This document shows, piece by piece, positions 6,798 to 15,534 of a DNA stretch of 46,891 bases (position 1 is its first letter; each line of letters opens with the position of its first letter). The stretch is from positions 1-46,891 of the forward strand of contig VGTL01000016.1 in NCBI GenBank assembly GCA_016874675.1, written 5' to 3'. The notes beneath the pieces are model-generated. The model searched no databases. It was not told the origin of the DNA and saw only the letters and a program-made list of their open reading frames with translations. Both the position numbers and the translations under genes were made by a program. The DNA is from Methanobacteriota archaeon (GTDB taxonomy: Archaea; Thermoplasmatota; DTKX01; VGTL01).

Positions 6798-9700
6798 ATG
6801 ACGAACGGTGGGATCCATAGGGCCAAGCGGATGTGGACCGGCAGTGCGTGGAGGAGGCTTCTGGCGATGGCGATGGCGCCGGTGCTGTTTTTACAGCTCC
6901 TGGCGCTCCCGGCCGCCACGGGCGAGGGGGGCCGGGACGGGGCGCCGTTCGTGGCGTCCTCCACCGGCCTGCCCACCACCGCGAACTACTACGGGACGGC
7001 CTTCGGCGACTTCAACAACGACGGCAAACTCGACATCGTCGGCGCCGCCGAGAGCTCCGGATGCAAGGTCTACCTGGGCGACGGCAAGGGCAACTGGAGC
7101 GCGGTGGCGAGCCACCCCGCCGCCAGCGGCGCGTTCAGCGACGTGCGCGTCGGGGACATGGACAAGGACGGCAACGCCGATATCGTCGTGGCCACCACCG
7201 GGATAAAGTACTACAGGGGCAACGGCGCCGGGGGGTTCACCGACGCCACCTCGGGCTCGGGCCTGCCGACCACCGACACCTGGCGGGGGATCGCCATCGC
7301 GGACGTCAACAAGGACGGCAACCCCGACATAGGCGCCACGAGCGGCTACGGCTCCACGAAGGGCATCGCGGTCTACCTCGGCGACGGCACCGGCAAGTTC
7401 ACCTCGGGCTCGTCGGGCCTCCCGGGGAACCAGGACCGCGACAGCTCGATTGTGTTCGCCGACTTCAACGGCGACGGCAACCTGGACCTTGCGGCCGGAG
7501 GCGCAGCGCGCGTTGCGGTCTACAACGGCAACGGCGGCTCGGGCGGGGCCATGAGCTGGACGCTGGCCACCGGCACCGGGCTGCCTTCCGAGCGCTACAG
7601 CGGCGTCAACGCCACCGACTTCGACAAGGACGGCGACCTGGACCTCCTGCTCACCGCTTACAACGCCGGCAGCGGCGTGGGCGCCCGGGCCTACAAGAAC
7701 GTCAACAACGGGGCATCCTGGACTTCGTCGTCCACCGGCCTGAACACATCGGACGACTTCCTGGATGTCTCGTACGCGGACTTCGACGGCGACGGCAACG
7801 TCGACATACTGACGGCCGGCAGCTACAGCGACTCCTCCGGCATCGCGATATTCTACGGCGACGGGACGGGCTCCTGGACCTACAACGCCACGAACCTCCC
7901 CCGGGGCTACCGGTGGGTCGGCTCCGACGTCGGCGACTTCAACAACGACGGCACGCCCGACTTCGTGATGGGCAGCTACAGCAACCGGGGCATCGTCGCC
8001 TACAAGAACGACCGCCACGCGCCCCCGCCCCCGCCAATGCCGCGGATATCATTGCTGGAGCCGCTGGGCGGGGCGGTCTGGAGCGGAGGGAGCGTCCGGT
8101 CCATCGGCTGGAACGCCTGGAACGGCACCCCGCCCTACAACGTCACCCTGGCCTACCGGGTCGGGGCGGCGCCCGCTGTGACGATCACCGGCCCGACGGT
8201 CCAGGCGGGAAACGGCACGGGCAGCTACGACTGGACCCTCCCGATGCTCAACTCCACCGACGTCCGCGTCGTAGTCAGCCTGGACGACGCAAACGACCTG
8301 ACGGCGCTGAACACGAGCCCCGCCGCTTTCGAGATCGATTCCTCGGCGCCGACCGTATTCCCCGTGGCGCCGCCCGACGGTGCCCGGGGGGTCTCCCCCG
8401 CGACCTCCGTGCGCATCCGCTTCAGCGAGCCCATGAACCGCACCGCCGCCGAGGCCGCGGTGTCGATTTCGGGCAACGGCACCCCCTCGCTGGGCGCCCC
8501 GGCCTGGGCCGGGAACGACGCCGCCTTCCCGACATCGGGCCTGCGCCTGGCCTCGAGGTACGACGTGACCGTTGCGGCGAGCGCCCGCGACGACTCCGAC
8601 CCGGGGAACCCCCTGGCGGCGCCGCTCCTCTACTCGTTCAACACCTCCGACGCCCCCATCCCGGCCGTGTCGCTGTTCTCGCCGCTGGGCGGGGAGACCT
8701 GGCTCGCCGGCAGCGTGCACGAGATCGGCTGGGACGCCGCCGGAGGGACCGGCGCCCTCTCCATCACTCTCGAGTACACCGTCGACGGAACCGGCGGCGC
8801 CTGGAAGGTCATCTCCGAAAACGAGACCAACGACGGGACCTACTTCTGGACCGTGCCCGGGGAGCCGTCCACCGACTGCTACGTCCGGGTCACGGTGACG
8901 GACAGCTTCGACCCGCCCAAGAGCGCCCAAGACGTCTCGGACGCCCCCTTCACGATAAAGGAGGCCCCGGCGCCCCTGGGAGTGAGCCTGGTGTCGCCCA
9001 ACGGCGGGGAGATCTGGAAGGCCGCCACCGTCCAGAACCTGACCTGGGACACCACCGGCGGCAACGGCGCCCGCACTGTGACGCTTCAGTACTCGACCGC
9101 CGGCCAGGGCGGCCCCTGGACCGAGATAATATCGGGCGAGAACGACACCGGCCGGATGGCCTGGCTGGTGCCCGACGCCGCCTCGGCCGACTGCTTCGTC
9201 CGGGTCACCGTGAGGGACAGCTACAGCCCGCCCCAGACAGCCTCCGACGCCGGCGACGGGGCGTTCACGATAATTGGCGTCCCGGCCCCTCTCAACGTCA
9301 GCGTCCTGTCGCCCAACGGGAGGGAGAACTGGACCGTCGGGACGGTGCACAGCCTCACCTGGAACGCCTCCGGCGGTGTGGCGCCGCTCACGGTCCGGCT
9401 GGAGTACTCCACCACCGGCCAAAACGGCACATTCAGTCTCATCTCCTCGGGCGAGCCCAACGACGGGACCCACTCCTGGACCGTCCCGGACACGCCCTCG
9501 GCCGACTGCTACCTCCGCGTGACGGTGAACGACAGCGACGACGAACAGCGCGCCGTTTCGGACCTGAGCGACCGATCGTTCACCATCGCCCGGCCGTTCG
9601 TGGACACTGTCGCGCCGATCGTCCAGATCACCGCGCCCGCGGACGGCTCCGTGGTCGGCGGGGTGGTCCGGGTGGAGGTGACGGCGAGCGACAACGTGCG

Positions 9701-10070
9701 CGTGACGCGCGTCGAGGTGTTCATAGACGGCCGAAGCTTCGTCAACTTCACCCAGTCGCCGGACGGCGCCAACTGGAACACCCGGGCCGCCCGGGACGGG
9801 ACGCACGTCATAACCGCCAGGGCCTACGACGCCGCCGGGAACGTCGGCGAATCCTCGGCGGTGACCGTGACCGTCCGCAACGCCCGGCCGGCCGACGACG
9901 GCAAGGGCTTTCTGGAGCAGAACGGCCTGACCGTCCTCGCGCTGGTCATAATAATGATCGCGGTCGTGGCCCTGGCCATGATGATGCGCCGGAGGCCGGG
10001 GGGCGCGGCGAGCTCGGGCGTCCCGGCGGAGGGGGAGGGGCCCGCCCCGGGACCTTCGGACCGGTCGTAG
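6798..10070 (+). CDS. large FG-GAP/Ig-like surface protein with C-terminal membrane helix
   Basis: A 1,090-residue secreted protein. The ATG at 6798 is preferred over GTG 6783 because AAGGTGA lies just upstream. A signal peptide is at about 18-45. FG-GAP/VCBS-type calcium-binding repeats (DFNNDGKLD, DVNKDGNPD, DFNGDGNLD, DFDKDGDLD and others) fill about 50-400 and imply an integrin-like propeller. A Big_5-like domain follows at about 515-615 (PPDGARGVSP, FSEPMN). Three similar domains with SPLGGE/SPNGGE and a Trp are at about 620-930, and an Ig-like domain at about 935-1025. A transmembrane helix is at about 1043-1065, followed by MRRRPGG. It starts four bases after the NifB-like stop, so it is probably part of that operon. 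Confidence 0.8.
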   Translation: MTNGGIHRAKRMWTGSAWRRLLAMAMAPVLFLQLLALPAATGEGGRDGAPFVASSTGLPTTANYYGTAFGDFNNDGKLDIVGAAESSGCKVYLGDGKGNWSAVASHPAASGAFSDVRVGDMDKDGNADIVVATTGIKYYRGNGAGGFTDATSGSGLPTTDTWRGIAIADVNKDGNPDIGATSGYGSTKGIAVYLGDGTGKFTSGSSGLPGNQDRDSSIVFADFNGDGNLDLAAGGAARVAVYNGNGGSGGAMSWTLATGTGLPSERYSGVNATDFDKDGDLDLLLTAYNAGSGVGARAYKNVNNGASWTSSSTGLNTSDDFLDVSYADFDGDGNVDILTAGSYSDSSGIAIFYGDGTGSWTYNATNLPRGYRWVGSDVGDFNNDGTPDFVMGSYSNRGIVAYKNDRHAPPPPPMPRISLLEPLGGAVWSGGSVRSIGWNAWNGTPPYNVTLAYRVGAAPAVTITGPTVQAGNGTGSYDWTLPMLNSTDVRVVVSLDDANDLTALNTSPAAFEIDSSAPTVFPVAPPDGARGVSPATSVRIRFSEPMNRTAAEAAVSISGNGTPSLGAPAWAGNDAAFPTSGLRLASRYDVTVAASARDDSDPGNPLAAPLLYSFNTSDAPIPAVSLFSPLGGETWLAGSVHEIGWDAAGGTGALSITLEYTVDGTGGAWKVISENETNDGTYFWTVPGEPSTDCYVRVTVTDSFDPPKSAQDVSDAPFTIKEAPAPLGVSLVSPNGGEIWKAATVQNLTWDTTGGNGARTVTLQYSTAGQGGPWTEIISGENDTGRMAWLVPDAASADCFVRVTVRDSYSPPQTASDAGDGAFTIIGVPAPLNVSVLSPNGRENWTVGTVHSLTWNASGGVAPLTVRLEYSTTGQNGTFSLISSGEPNDGTHSWTVPDTPSADCYLRVTVNDSDDEQRAVSDLSDRSFTIARPFVDTVAPIVQITAPADGSVVGGVVRVEVTASDNVRVTRVEVFIDGRSFVNFTQSPDGANWNTRAARDGTHVITARAYDAAGNVGESSAVTVTVRNARPADDGKGFLEQNGLTVLALVIIMIAVVALAMMMRRRPGGAASSGVPAEGEGPAPGPSDRS

Positions 10071-10114
10071 AAAGGCCCCCCGGGCACCGGTCCCCGTCCC
10101 GGCCGTCCGGCCGC

Positions 10115-13100
10115 TCAGCCGTCCCCGCCGGACTTCCCTGGCGGGCGCTCCTCGGCCCGGGCCTCCCCCTGGGCCCGGAGTACACTCCCCCGCACGGCCA
10201 GCGCGGCGGCCACCGCCGCCAGAACGAGCGCCAGGGCGACCCAGCAGGGCAGGTCGTTTTGGGTGGTAGCGCCCTCCTTGACCCGCAGGACGAAGGTCAC
10301 CTCGCGGGCCGTGCCGTCCTCGCCGGTCACAGTGACGTTCAGCCGGTGCATCCCCGCCGGGGCGTCGAGGTCCGGCCGCACGTGGAGCACCACCTCTTTC
10401 GCCGAGGAGCGGTTCACCGCGGCCGAGCCCGCCTCCGGGGAGATCCAGCCGGCGCGCCTGCCGGCCGGCGCCACCGTGAGGACCTCGGCCGAGTTCCCGA
10501 GGTTGTTCAGCACCAGCGTGAAGTCGACGGCCCTCCCGGGGAGGGTGGTGGCGAGCGCCGGCACCACGCCGGCGGTGAAGTTGTGCAACCGCAGCACGTT
10601 GACCGTGAGCACGAGCCTCCGGGCCCGGCCGGCGCCGTCGGAAAGGGCCACCGCGAGGTCGACCGCGCCGGCGGCCGCGTCGGGCGGGACCGAGATGGTC
10701 AGCGCGGTGCGGCCCAGCCCCAGGTAGGGCAAATTGACGGAGGGCGACCCGACGGAGACGGCCCAGCCGGGCGGCCCGCCCTCCACGGAGCAGGTGGCGA
10801 CGTCGGGGCCGTTGCCCTCGTTCCACACGCGCAGCTCGGTGGTCCCGGCGGCGCCGGGCATCACCGGGACTATCGCCGGCAGGAGCTCCCCGCGGATGCG
10901 GTGGACCTGGTTCACGACCACGGTGGCCACGGCGAACCGGGAGACCTCCGGGTCCTGGGCCGAGACGGCCTCCACCCCGACAAGCAGGGTCGTCCAGGCC
11001 TGCTCCCGGGGCGAGACGGGCACCGAAAGCCGCGCCCGGGCGCTCTGGGCCATGGGGACGGCGGCCTCCAAGGCCGAAAGCTCCCCGGGGCTCTCCGCCG
11101 AAAGGTGCACTGTCTCGAACGTGTTGCCGGTGTTGACGACGGTCAGGTCGAACTCGCCGGTTTCCCCGGGGTCGACGTACCTCGTCGGCGGTTCCAGGGA
11201 AAGCGTGAACTTGGCCATGCGGCCCACGGTGGCCCGAAGCCCCAGCCGGTCCTGCGCCGCCCGGTCGGTCACCGAGGCGGCGAGCACCGCAAGCGACTGG
11301 CTCTCGTTGGCCGGGCTCCCGGCCGGGGCGCGCGTCACCACCGCCGCCTCGACCGTCGAGTTGAACGGCAGCAGGAAGTGCTGGGGCTCGATGTAGGTGT
11401 TCCAGCGGCTGCCCCCGACCGGCGAGAGCGTCACCTCGTCGTCCCCGTTGCCCCGGTTGGCCACTGTGACCGGGAAGGAGGCCAGGGAGCCCGGGTCGAC
11501 GGTGAGCTCGGGGAACGGGCAGGAGAGCTCCAGCGCGAAGCGCTGGCGCAGGCGCGTGAAGGTGGTGTTCTCGGCGGACAGGGAGGGCATCTCGGTGGAC
11601 TGCGCCACCACCGTCACGGCGCCCTCGGAGCCCCCCAGGGCGTCCGCCGGCGGCGTCACGGTGAGCCCGAGCTGACGCTCGCGGCCCGGGTCCAAACCGA
11701 AGAGGCCGGCGTCCAGCGTCGCCTCCCATCCGGGGGGCGCCCGGGCCGAGACCGCCAGCCGCTCGGGGACGTTGCCGAGGTTTCGGAGCCGGAGGGCGAA
11801 GAGGGCCGGCTGGCCCGAATCCACGGTCTTTCGGTTCTCGGGGCAGGTGAGCTCGAGGGCGTGCAGCCGGGGGACGACCAGGCGGCACTCGACGGAGCCG
11901 CTGGTGCGGGCGTCCTGCCGCGACCGGGCGGTGACCGTCACGGTGCAGGAGTCGCCCGGCAGGGCGTCCGGCGGCGCCCTCACGGTGAGGTTCAGCGGCC
12001 GGGACTCCAGGCTCCGGAGGGCCGCCTCGGAGAAGCTGAGGCCGAACGTCCAGCCGGGGCGGTCGGACCCGGCGCTCAGGTCGTAGGTGTCGGGCACGTT
12101 GCCGGCGTTCGCCATGCCCAGCCCGAACGTGGTCAGGGCGCCGGCCGTGGCGTTGCGCGTCACCTCGTGCCCGCCGTAGGTGTCGGCCTCGGCCGAGTAG
12201 ATGTCGACCCCCAGATGGACCGGCACGTCGGCCAGCCACTCCACCGCCTGGAGGCCGTAGAGCTCGTTGTCGCTGTCGAAGAGGTCGTAGTCGTCGTCGG
12301 TGTCTCGGTTCTCGTCGGTCTCGAAGGTGTTGGTGTCGGCGACGACGACCACGCGCCCCGCGCCGGCCGTGGTGTTGGAGGGGATGGCGGCGGAGACGAT
12401 GCATCCGGGCGCCTGGACGTAGTCCCCGAAGCCGTCGTAGTAGTAGGTGTCGGAATCCGTGGTGATGAGCGGCACGGCCTCGTCGGGCAGCTCCGAGAAG
12501 TAGTCCGTGCGGTAAAGCTCGACGCGGCTTATATTGTTCATGATCGGGTGGTCGCCGAGGTTGCCCCGGGCCCGCTCGAAGTAGATGAAGCTGTTGGCGT
12601 CGTCCGGGCCGGGCGACGGCTGTCCCAGCGTGTCGTTGCGCAGGTTGTGCGTCGGGTCCTGCATCTTCCTCTGGGCGAAGCCGATGCCGAATTTTTCGGC
12701 CACCGGGAATATGGCCGGCGGGAAGGTGGTGTGGTCCCCTATGAGGAACAGGCCGCCGCCGTTGCGGACGAACCTGAGTATCGCCTCGGTCTCGTCGGCG
12801 GTGTAGGGCGCGCTCACCGTGCCGTCGGTGCTCAAGCCCTGCGAGCACACGATGACCAGCACCTTCACCCCCGAGAGGGCGTCGGCGTCGAGGTACCGGT
12901 AGGCGCCGTAGTCGAAGGTCCTCACGGTCATCCCGGCTTTCTCGAGCACCCGGGCGAAGGCGGCGTAGGCGCCCCTGGGCTCGTTGCCGGAGGCGTAGCC
13001 GGCGGGGTTCTCCGGGTTCACCGTGTACACCGGGAAGTGGGCCTCGTCGAAGAGGACCACCGCGTCCTCCGGGACGAAACGGCCGCCGGCCGGGCCTTCG

Positions 13101-13186
13101 GCGCCCGGGCCGCCGGCCGGGAGGGCGAGCGCCGGCTGGACGATGAGGATGGCAAGGGCCAGTGCCGCCGCCGCTCTGCCGGCCAT
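10115..13186 (-). CDS. secreted GATase-like domain plus NEW3-type repeats, membrane anchored
   Basis: A 1,023-residue protein with a signal peptide at about 1-22. The N-terminal domain (about 40-340) resembles DUF4350/IFT52-type glutamine-amidotransferase folds: VLFDEAHFP, VLVIVCSQG, a GGGLFLIGDH loop and a VVVVADTNTF strand with a DTDDDYDLFDSDNE acidic stretch. About six repeated beta-sandwich units (GNVPETYDLS, GNSAEVL-like motifs) of the NEW3/COG1470 type run to about residue 950. A transmembrane helix is at about 981-1001 with a charged tail. A surface binding or structural role is likely; no catalytic Cys of true amidotransferases is evident. It ends 44 bases from the convergent FG-GAP gene. 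Confidence 0.75.
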   Translation of the reverse strand: MAGRAAAALALAILIVQPALALPAGGPGAEGPAGGRFVPEDAVVLFDEAHFPVYTVNPENPAGYASGNEPRGAYAAFARVLEKAGMTVRTFDYGAYRYLDADALSGVKVLVIVCSQGLSTDGTVSAPYTADETEAILRFVRNGGGLFLIGDHTTFPPAIFPVAEKFGIGFAQRKMQDPTHNLRNDTLGQPSPGPDDANSFIYFERARGNLGDHPIMNNISRVELYRTDYFSELPDEAVPLITTDSDTYYYDGFGDYVQAPGCIVSAAIPSNTTAGAGRVVVVADTNTFETDENRDTDDDYDLFDSDNELYGLQAVEWLADVPVHLGVDIYSAEADTYGGHEVTRNATAGALTTFGLGMANAGNVPDTYDLSAGSDRPGWTFGLSFSEAALRSLESRPLNLTVRAPPDALPGDSCTVTVTARSRQDARTSGSVECRLVVPRLHALELTCPENRKTVDSGQPALFALRLRNLGNVPERLAVSARAPPGWEATLDAGLFGLDPGRERQLGLTVTPPADALGGSEGAVTVVAQSTEMPSLSAENTTFTRLRQRFALELSCPFPELTVDPGSLASFPVTVANRGNGDDEVTLSPVGGSRWNTYIEPQHFLLPFNSTVEAAVVTRAPAGSPANESQSLAVLAASVTDRAAQDRLGLRATVGRMAKFTLSLEPPTRYVDPGETGEFDLTVVNTGNTFETVHLSAESPGELSALEAAVPMAQSARARLSVPVSPREQAWTTLLVGVEAVSAQDPEVSRFAVATVVVNQVHRIRGELLPAIVPVMPGAAGTTELRVWNEGNGPDVATCSVEGGPPGWAVSVGSPSVNLPYLGLGRTALTISVPPDAAAGAVDLAVALSDGAGRARRLVLTVNVLRLHNFTAGVVPALATTLPGRAVDFTLVLNNLGNSAEVLTVAPAGRRAGWISPEAGSAAVNRSSAKEVVLHVRPDLDAPAGMHRLNVTVTGEDGTAREVTFVLRVKEGATTQNDLPCWVALALVLAAVAAALAVRGSVLRAQGEARAEERPPGKSGGDG

Positions 13187-13210
13187 GCCCGTTAACCATG
13201 AGACGGGCTC

Positions 13211-13220
13211 GATATAAAGA
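13211..13220 (-). promoter_or_regulatory. TATA box for the GATase-like/NEW3 gene
   Basis: On the minus strand TCTTTATATC lies about 25-34 bases ahead of the ATG at 13186, which suits an archaeal promoter with a very short leader. An imperfect hairpin, GCCCGT and ACGGGC, lies between the box and the start. Confidence 0.6.
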
Positions 13221-13234
13221 TTTTGGAAATGTAT

Positions 13235-14164
13235 TCAATGCTCCCCGGGCTGGCAGCAGTGGGCGTCCTCGTACTGGACCGTCACGTAGGTGATGTCGTA
13301 CTCGTCCCTCAGCATCCCCTGCACGCTCCTCGTGATCGCGTCGCGGTCCCTCTGGCCCTCCCCGTCTATCACGAGGTGGGCGCTGAAGGCCCGCACGTTC
13401 GAGCACAGGCTCCAGATGTGCATGTCGTGGACGGTGCCCACGCCGGGCGTGGAGAGAAGCCTCCTCTCCACCTGGCCGCAGTCGATGTCCCGGGGAGTGC
13501 GCTCGAGCAGGATGTCCACCGCGTCCCGGACCAGCCGCCCGGCGCCGTAGAGTATGAGCGCCCCGATGAGGACGCTCAGCGCCGGGTCCACGCGGCGCTC
13601 TCCGGTCGTCAGGATGACCCCGGCGCCGACGATGACCGCCACGGACGAGCCGGTGTCGCCCAGTATATGCAGGTAGGCGCCGCGCACGTTGATGTCGCGG
13701 TGGCCGTGAAGGAGCCAGACCCCGGCCACGTTGGCGACCAGGCCTATGCCGGCCACCAGGAGCATCTCGGCGGCCCGGACCTCCGGCGGGGCGAGGAACC
13801 GGCGGTAGGCCTCGTAGAATATGACGACCGAGAGCGCGATGAGCGTGAAGGCGTTCACGAGCGCGGCCAGGATCTCCGCCCGGTGCATTCCGAAGGAGGA
13901 CCGTCCCTGTGCCGGGAGCCGGCAGAAGCGGGCGGCGTAGAGCGCGAGCCCCACTGCGAAGATGTCCAGGAAGACGTGCCCTGCATCCGACAGGAGCGCC
14001 AGGCTGTTGGCGAGCCAGCCGCCGATGAGTTCCGCGGCCAGAATGACGCTGCTTATCCCGATGGTCAGCCAGAGCCGGCGCTCCGTCGAGGGGCCGCCGC
14101 CCCCCGCCCCTGATGCCGCCTTGGGTTGCTCGGCCACTGCCCGGTCCCCGCGCGCTCGCCGCAA
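13235..14164 (-). CDS. cation diffusion facilitator, zinc type
   Basis: A 309-residue CDF exporter. Metal-site residues are HxxxD in helix 2 (His63, Asp67 in SDAGHVFLD) and HxxxD in helix 5 (His166, Asp170 in YLHILGDTGSS), the pattern of Zn/Cd-transporting CzcD/ZitB-type members. The family motif SFGMHRAEILAALVN is at about 90-104. The cytoplasmic domain (about 222-309) has GVGTVHDMHIWSL and ends in a His/Cys-rich HCCQPGEH that could bind metal. It exchanges protons for metal ions at the cytoplasmic membrane. The first codon at 14164 is TTG; a GTG at 14137 would remove nine residues and is equally possible. It is divergent from the ModE/Nudix gene. Confidence 0.9.
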   Translation of the reverse strand: MRRARGDRAVAEQPKAASGAGGGGPSTERRLWLTIGISSVILAAELIGGWLANSLALLSDAGHVFLDIFAVGLALYAARFCRLPAQGRSSFGMHRAEILAALVNAFTLIALSVVIFYEAYRRFLAPPEVRAAEMLLVAGIGLVANVAGVWLLHGHRDINVRGAYLHILGDTGSSVAVIVGAGVILTTGERRVDPALSVLIGALILYGAGRLVRDAVDILLERTPRDIDCGQVERRLLSTPGVGTVHDMHIWSLCSNVRAFSAHLVIDGEGQRDRDAITRSVQGMLRDEYDITYVTVQYEDAHCCQPGEH

Positions 14165-14236
14165 CCGGATGCGGCACGGCGATATTCAATCTTGTGCGCC
14201 AAAAGGTTATTGGGCCCGGGCGGCGTTGGTCCGTCC
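14165..14236. promoter_or_regulatory. divergent promoter region, CDF exporter and ModE/Nudix gene
   Basis: The 72-base gap holds AAAAGGTTATTGG (about 14200-14212), a TATA-like site 25-36 bases before the plus-strand ATG at 14237. It also holds GATTGAATATCG on the minus strand (about 14180-14190), a possible TATA site for the exporter. Both transcripts would be nearly leaderless. A shared operator is possible, but no clear palindrome was seen. Confidence 0.5.
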
Positions 14237-14932
14237 ATGTACAGGCTGGGCTGCAAGGCGTGGCTCGAGAGGGACGGCCGGTTCGTGCTCAGCGAGGGGC
14301 GGGCGGCCCTGCTGCGGGCCGTCGGCAGGCGCCAAAGCCTACGCGAGGCGGCCGCCGGGCTCGGCATCTCCTACCGCCACGCCTGGGCGATGCTGCGCCG
14401 CACGGGCCAGGCGGCCGGCGAGCCGGTCATCCGCAGCGAGCGGGGGGGCAAGGGGCGGGGCAGGACCGTGCTGACCGAGGCGGGGGAGAGGGCCCTGCGC
14501 GCCTACGATTCGGAACTGGGGCGGCTCCAGCGGACGAGGGGACCGTGGCTGACCGTGGACGCGGTCATCGAGAGGGAGGGGGCGCTGCTCCTGGTCAGGC
14601 GCGGCCGGCCCCCGTTCGAGGGGATGCACGCCCTGCCGGGGGGCTTCGTGGAGGCCGGCGAGACCGTGGAGGAGGCCGTGGTGCGCGAGGTGCGCGAGGA
14701 GACCGGGCTCCGCACGCGCGTGGCGGGGCTCCTGGGCGTCTACTCGGACCCGGAGCGCGACCCCCGGGGCCACACCGTGTCGGCCGTCTTCGTCCTGGAG
14801 GCGACCGGGGGGAGGCTCAGGGGCGGCGACGACGCCGCCGAGGCCGCGTTCTTCGATATTGGCAAGCTGCCGCCGCTGGCGTTCGACCACGACAGGGTGG
14901 TGACGGACTACCTCAAAACGCACCGGGCCTAG
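14237..14932 (+). CDS. ModE-type winged helix fused to Nudix domain
   Basis: A 231-residue two-domain protein. Residues about 1-95 match the LysR-like winged helix of ModE/COG2005 regulators (LLRAVGRRQSLREAAAGLGISYRHAWAMLRR and the RGGKGRGRTVLTEAGERAL wing). Residues about 102-225 form a Nudix hydrolase with a perfect box from Gly136 to Leu158 (G-x5-E-x7-REV-x-EE-x-G-L). The ADP-ribose pyrophosphatase-like context suggests a nucleotide-sugar or ADP-ribose ligand. It is probably a transcription regulator sensing a nucleotide, by analogy with NrtR regulators, which carry the two parts in the opposite order. The ATG at 14237 is chosen over an upstream in-frame start at 14126 because that start lies within the CDF gene. 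It shares its stop (CTAG) with the convergent HAD gene. Confidence 0.85.
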   Translation: MYRLGCKAWLERDGRFVLSEGRAALLRAVGRRQSLREAAAGLGISYRHAWAMLRRTGQAAGEPVIRSERGGKGRGRTVLTEAGERALRAYDSELGRLQRTRGPWLTVDAVIEREGALLLVRRGRPPFEGMHALPGGFVEAGETVEEAVVREVREETGLRTRVAGLLGVYSDPERDPRGHTVSAVFVLEATGGRLRGGDDAAEAAFFDIGKLPPLAFDHDRVVTDYLKTHRA

Positions 14933-15534
14933 TCCTGGCCCAGTATCCAGCGGACCGCCGAGAGGAAGTCCTCCCCGACGAAGTCGGGCCTGAACGGCCA
15001 GCGCCCCATATCGGCGAGGGTCTTTTCGCGGTTCTTCGGCTCCGGGACCAGGGCCGTCCGGGCCCCTATCCTCTTTCCGGCCTCGACGTCCATGCCCATG
15101 TCCCCGATGACGAACGAGCGCGCCGGGTCTATGCCGTGGTCGCGGATGGCCCGCTCGAACATCGCGGTCTTGGGCTTCCGGCAGTCGCAGCCCTCGTCGG
15201 GCCGGTGGGGGCAGAAGTAGAGCCCGTCGATGGAAGCGCCCCCATTCGCCAGGTCCGCCCTCATCTTGTCGTGCACCCTCCCGAGCGCTCTCTCGTCGAA
15301 GAGCCCGCGGCCGATGCCCGACTGGTTCGTGACGACGATTATTAGAAAGCCCCTCTCCCGCAGCAGCCGCAGCCCCTCCGCCGCGCCCGGATATAACCGG
15401 TAGCCGGCCGGGTCGCTGAGGTAGTCTATGTTCACGTTCAGCGTCCCGTCGCGGTCGACGAAGACGGCCTTCCTGCCGCCCTGCGCCCTGCCTGAACTCC
15501 CCGGACTGAAGTCCGGGGCATCTACGCCTTGCAT
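14929..15534 (-). CDS. HAD phosphatase, GmhB/HisB-N type
   Basis: A 201-residue HAD enzyme with nucleophile Asp27 and acid Asp29 in DRDGTLN, VVTNQSGIGRG (67-77), Lys121 and GDMGMD (145-150). It has the four-ligand zinc loop Cys108, His110, Cys116, Cys118 (CPHRPDEGCDCRKP) of D-glycero-D-manno-heptose-1,7-bisphosphate 7-phosphatase and histidinol-phosphatase types. It hydrolyses a sugar or related bisphosphate in the cytoplasm; the exact substrate is unknown and no heptose or histidine genes are nearby. The first 20 residues (VDAPDFSPGSSGRAQGG region) are encoded by a palindrome and a GCGCCCTG-type repeat, and no internal start follows them before the catalytic motif. Confidence 0.85.
   Translation of the reverse strand: MQGVDAPDFSPGSSGRAQGGRKAVFVDRDGTLNVNIDYLSDPAGYRLYPGAAEGLRLLRERGFLIIVVTNQSGIGRGLFDERALGRVHDKMRADLANGGASIDGLYFCPHRPDEGCDCRKPKTAMFERAIRDHGIDPARSFVIGDMGMDVEAGKRIGARTALVPEPKNREKTLADMGRWPFRPDFVGEDFLSAVRWILGQD

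Noticed and set aside
6833-14189. Very long frames on both strands (over 2,000 codons) across the FG-GAP, NEW3 and CDF region
   Set aside because: They are antisense or shifted shadows in high-GC sequence, rich in Arg/Pro/Gly, with no domains. The genes in the other frames have clear families and signal peptides.
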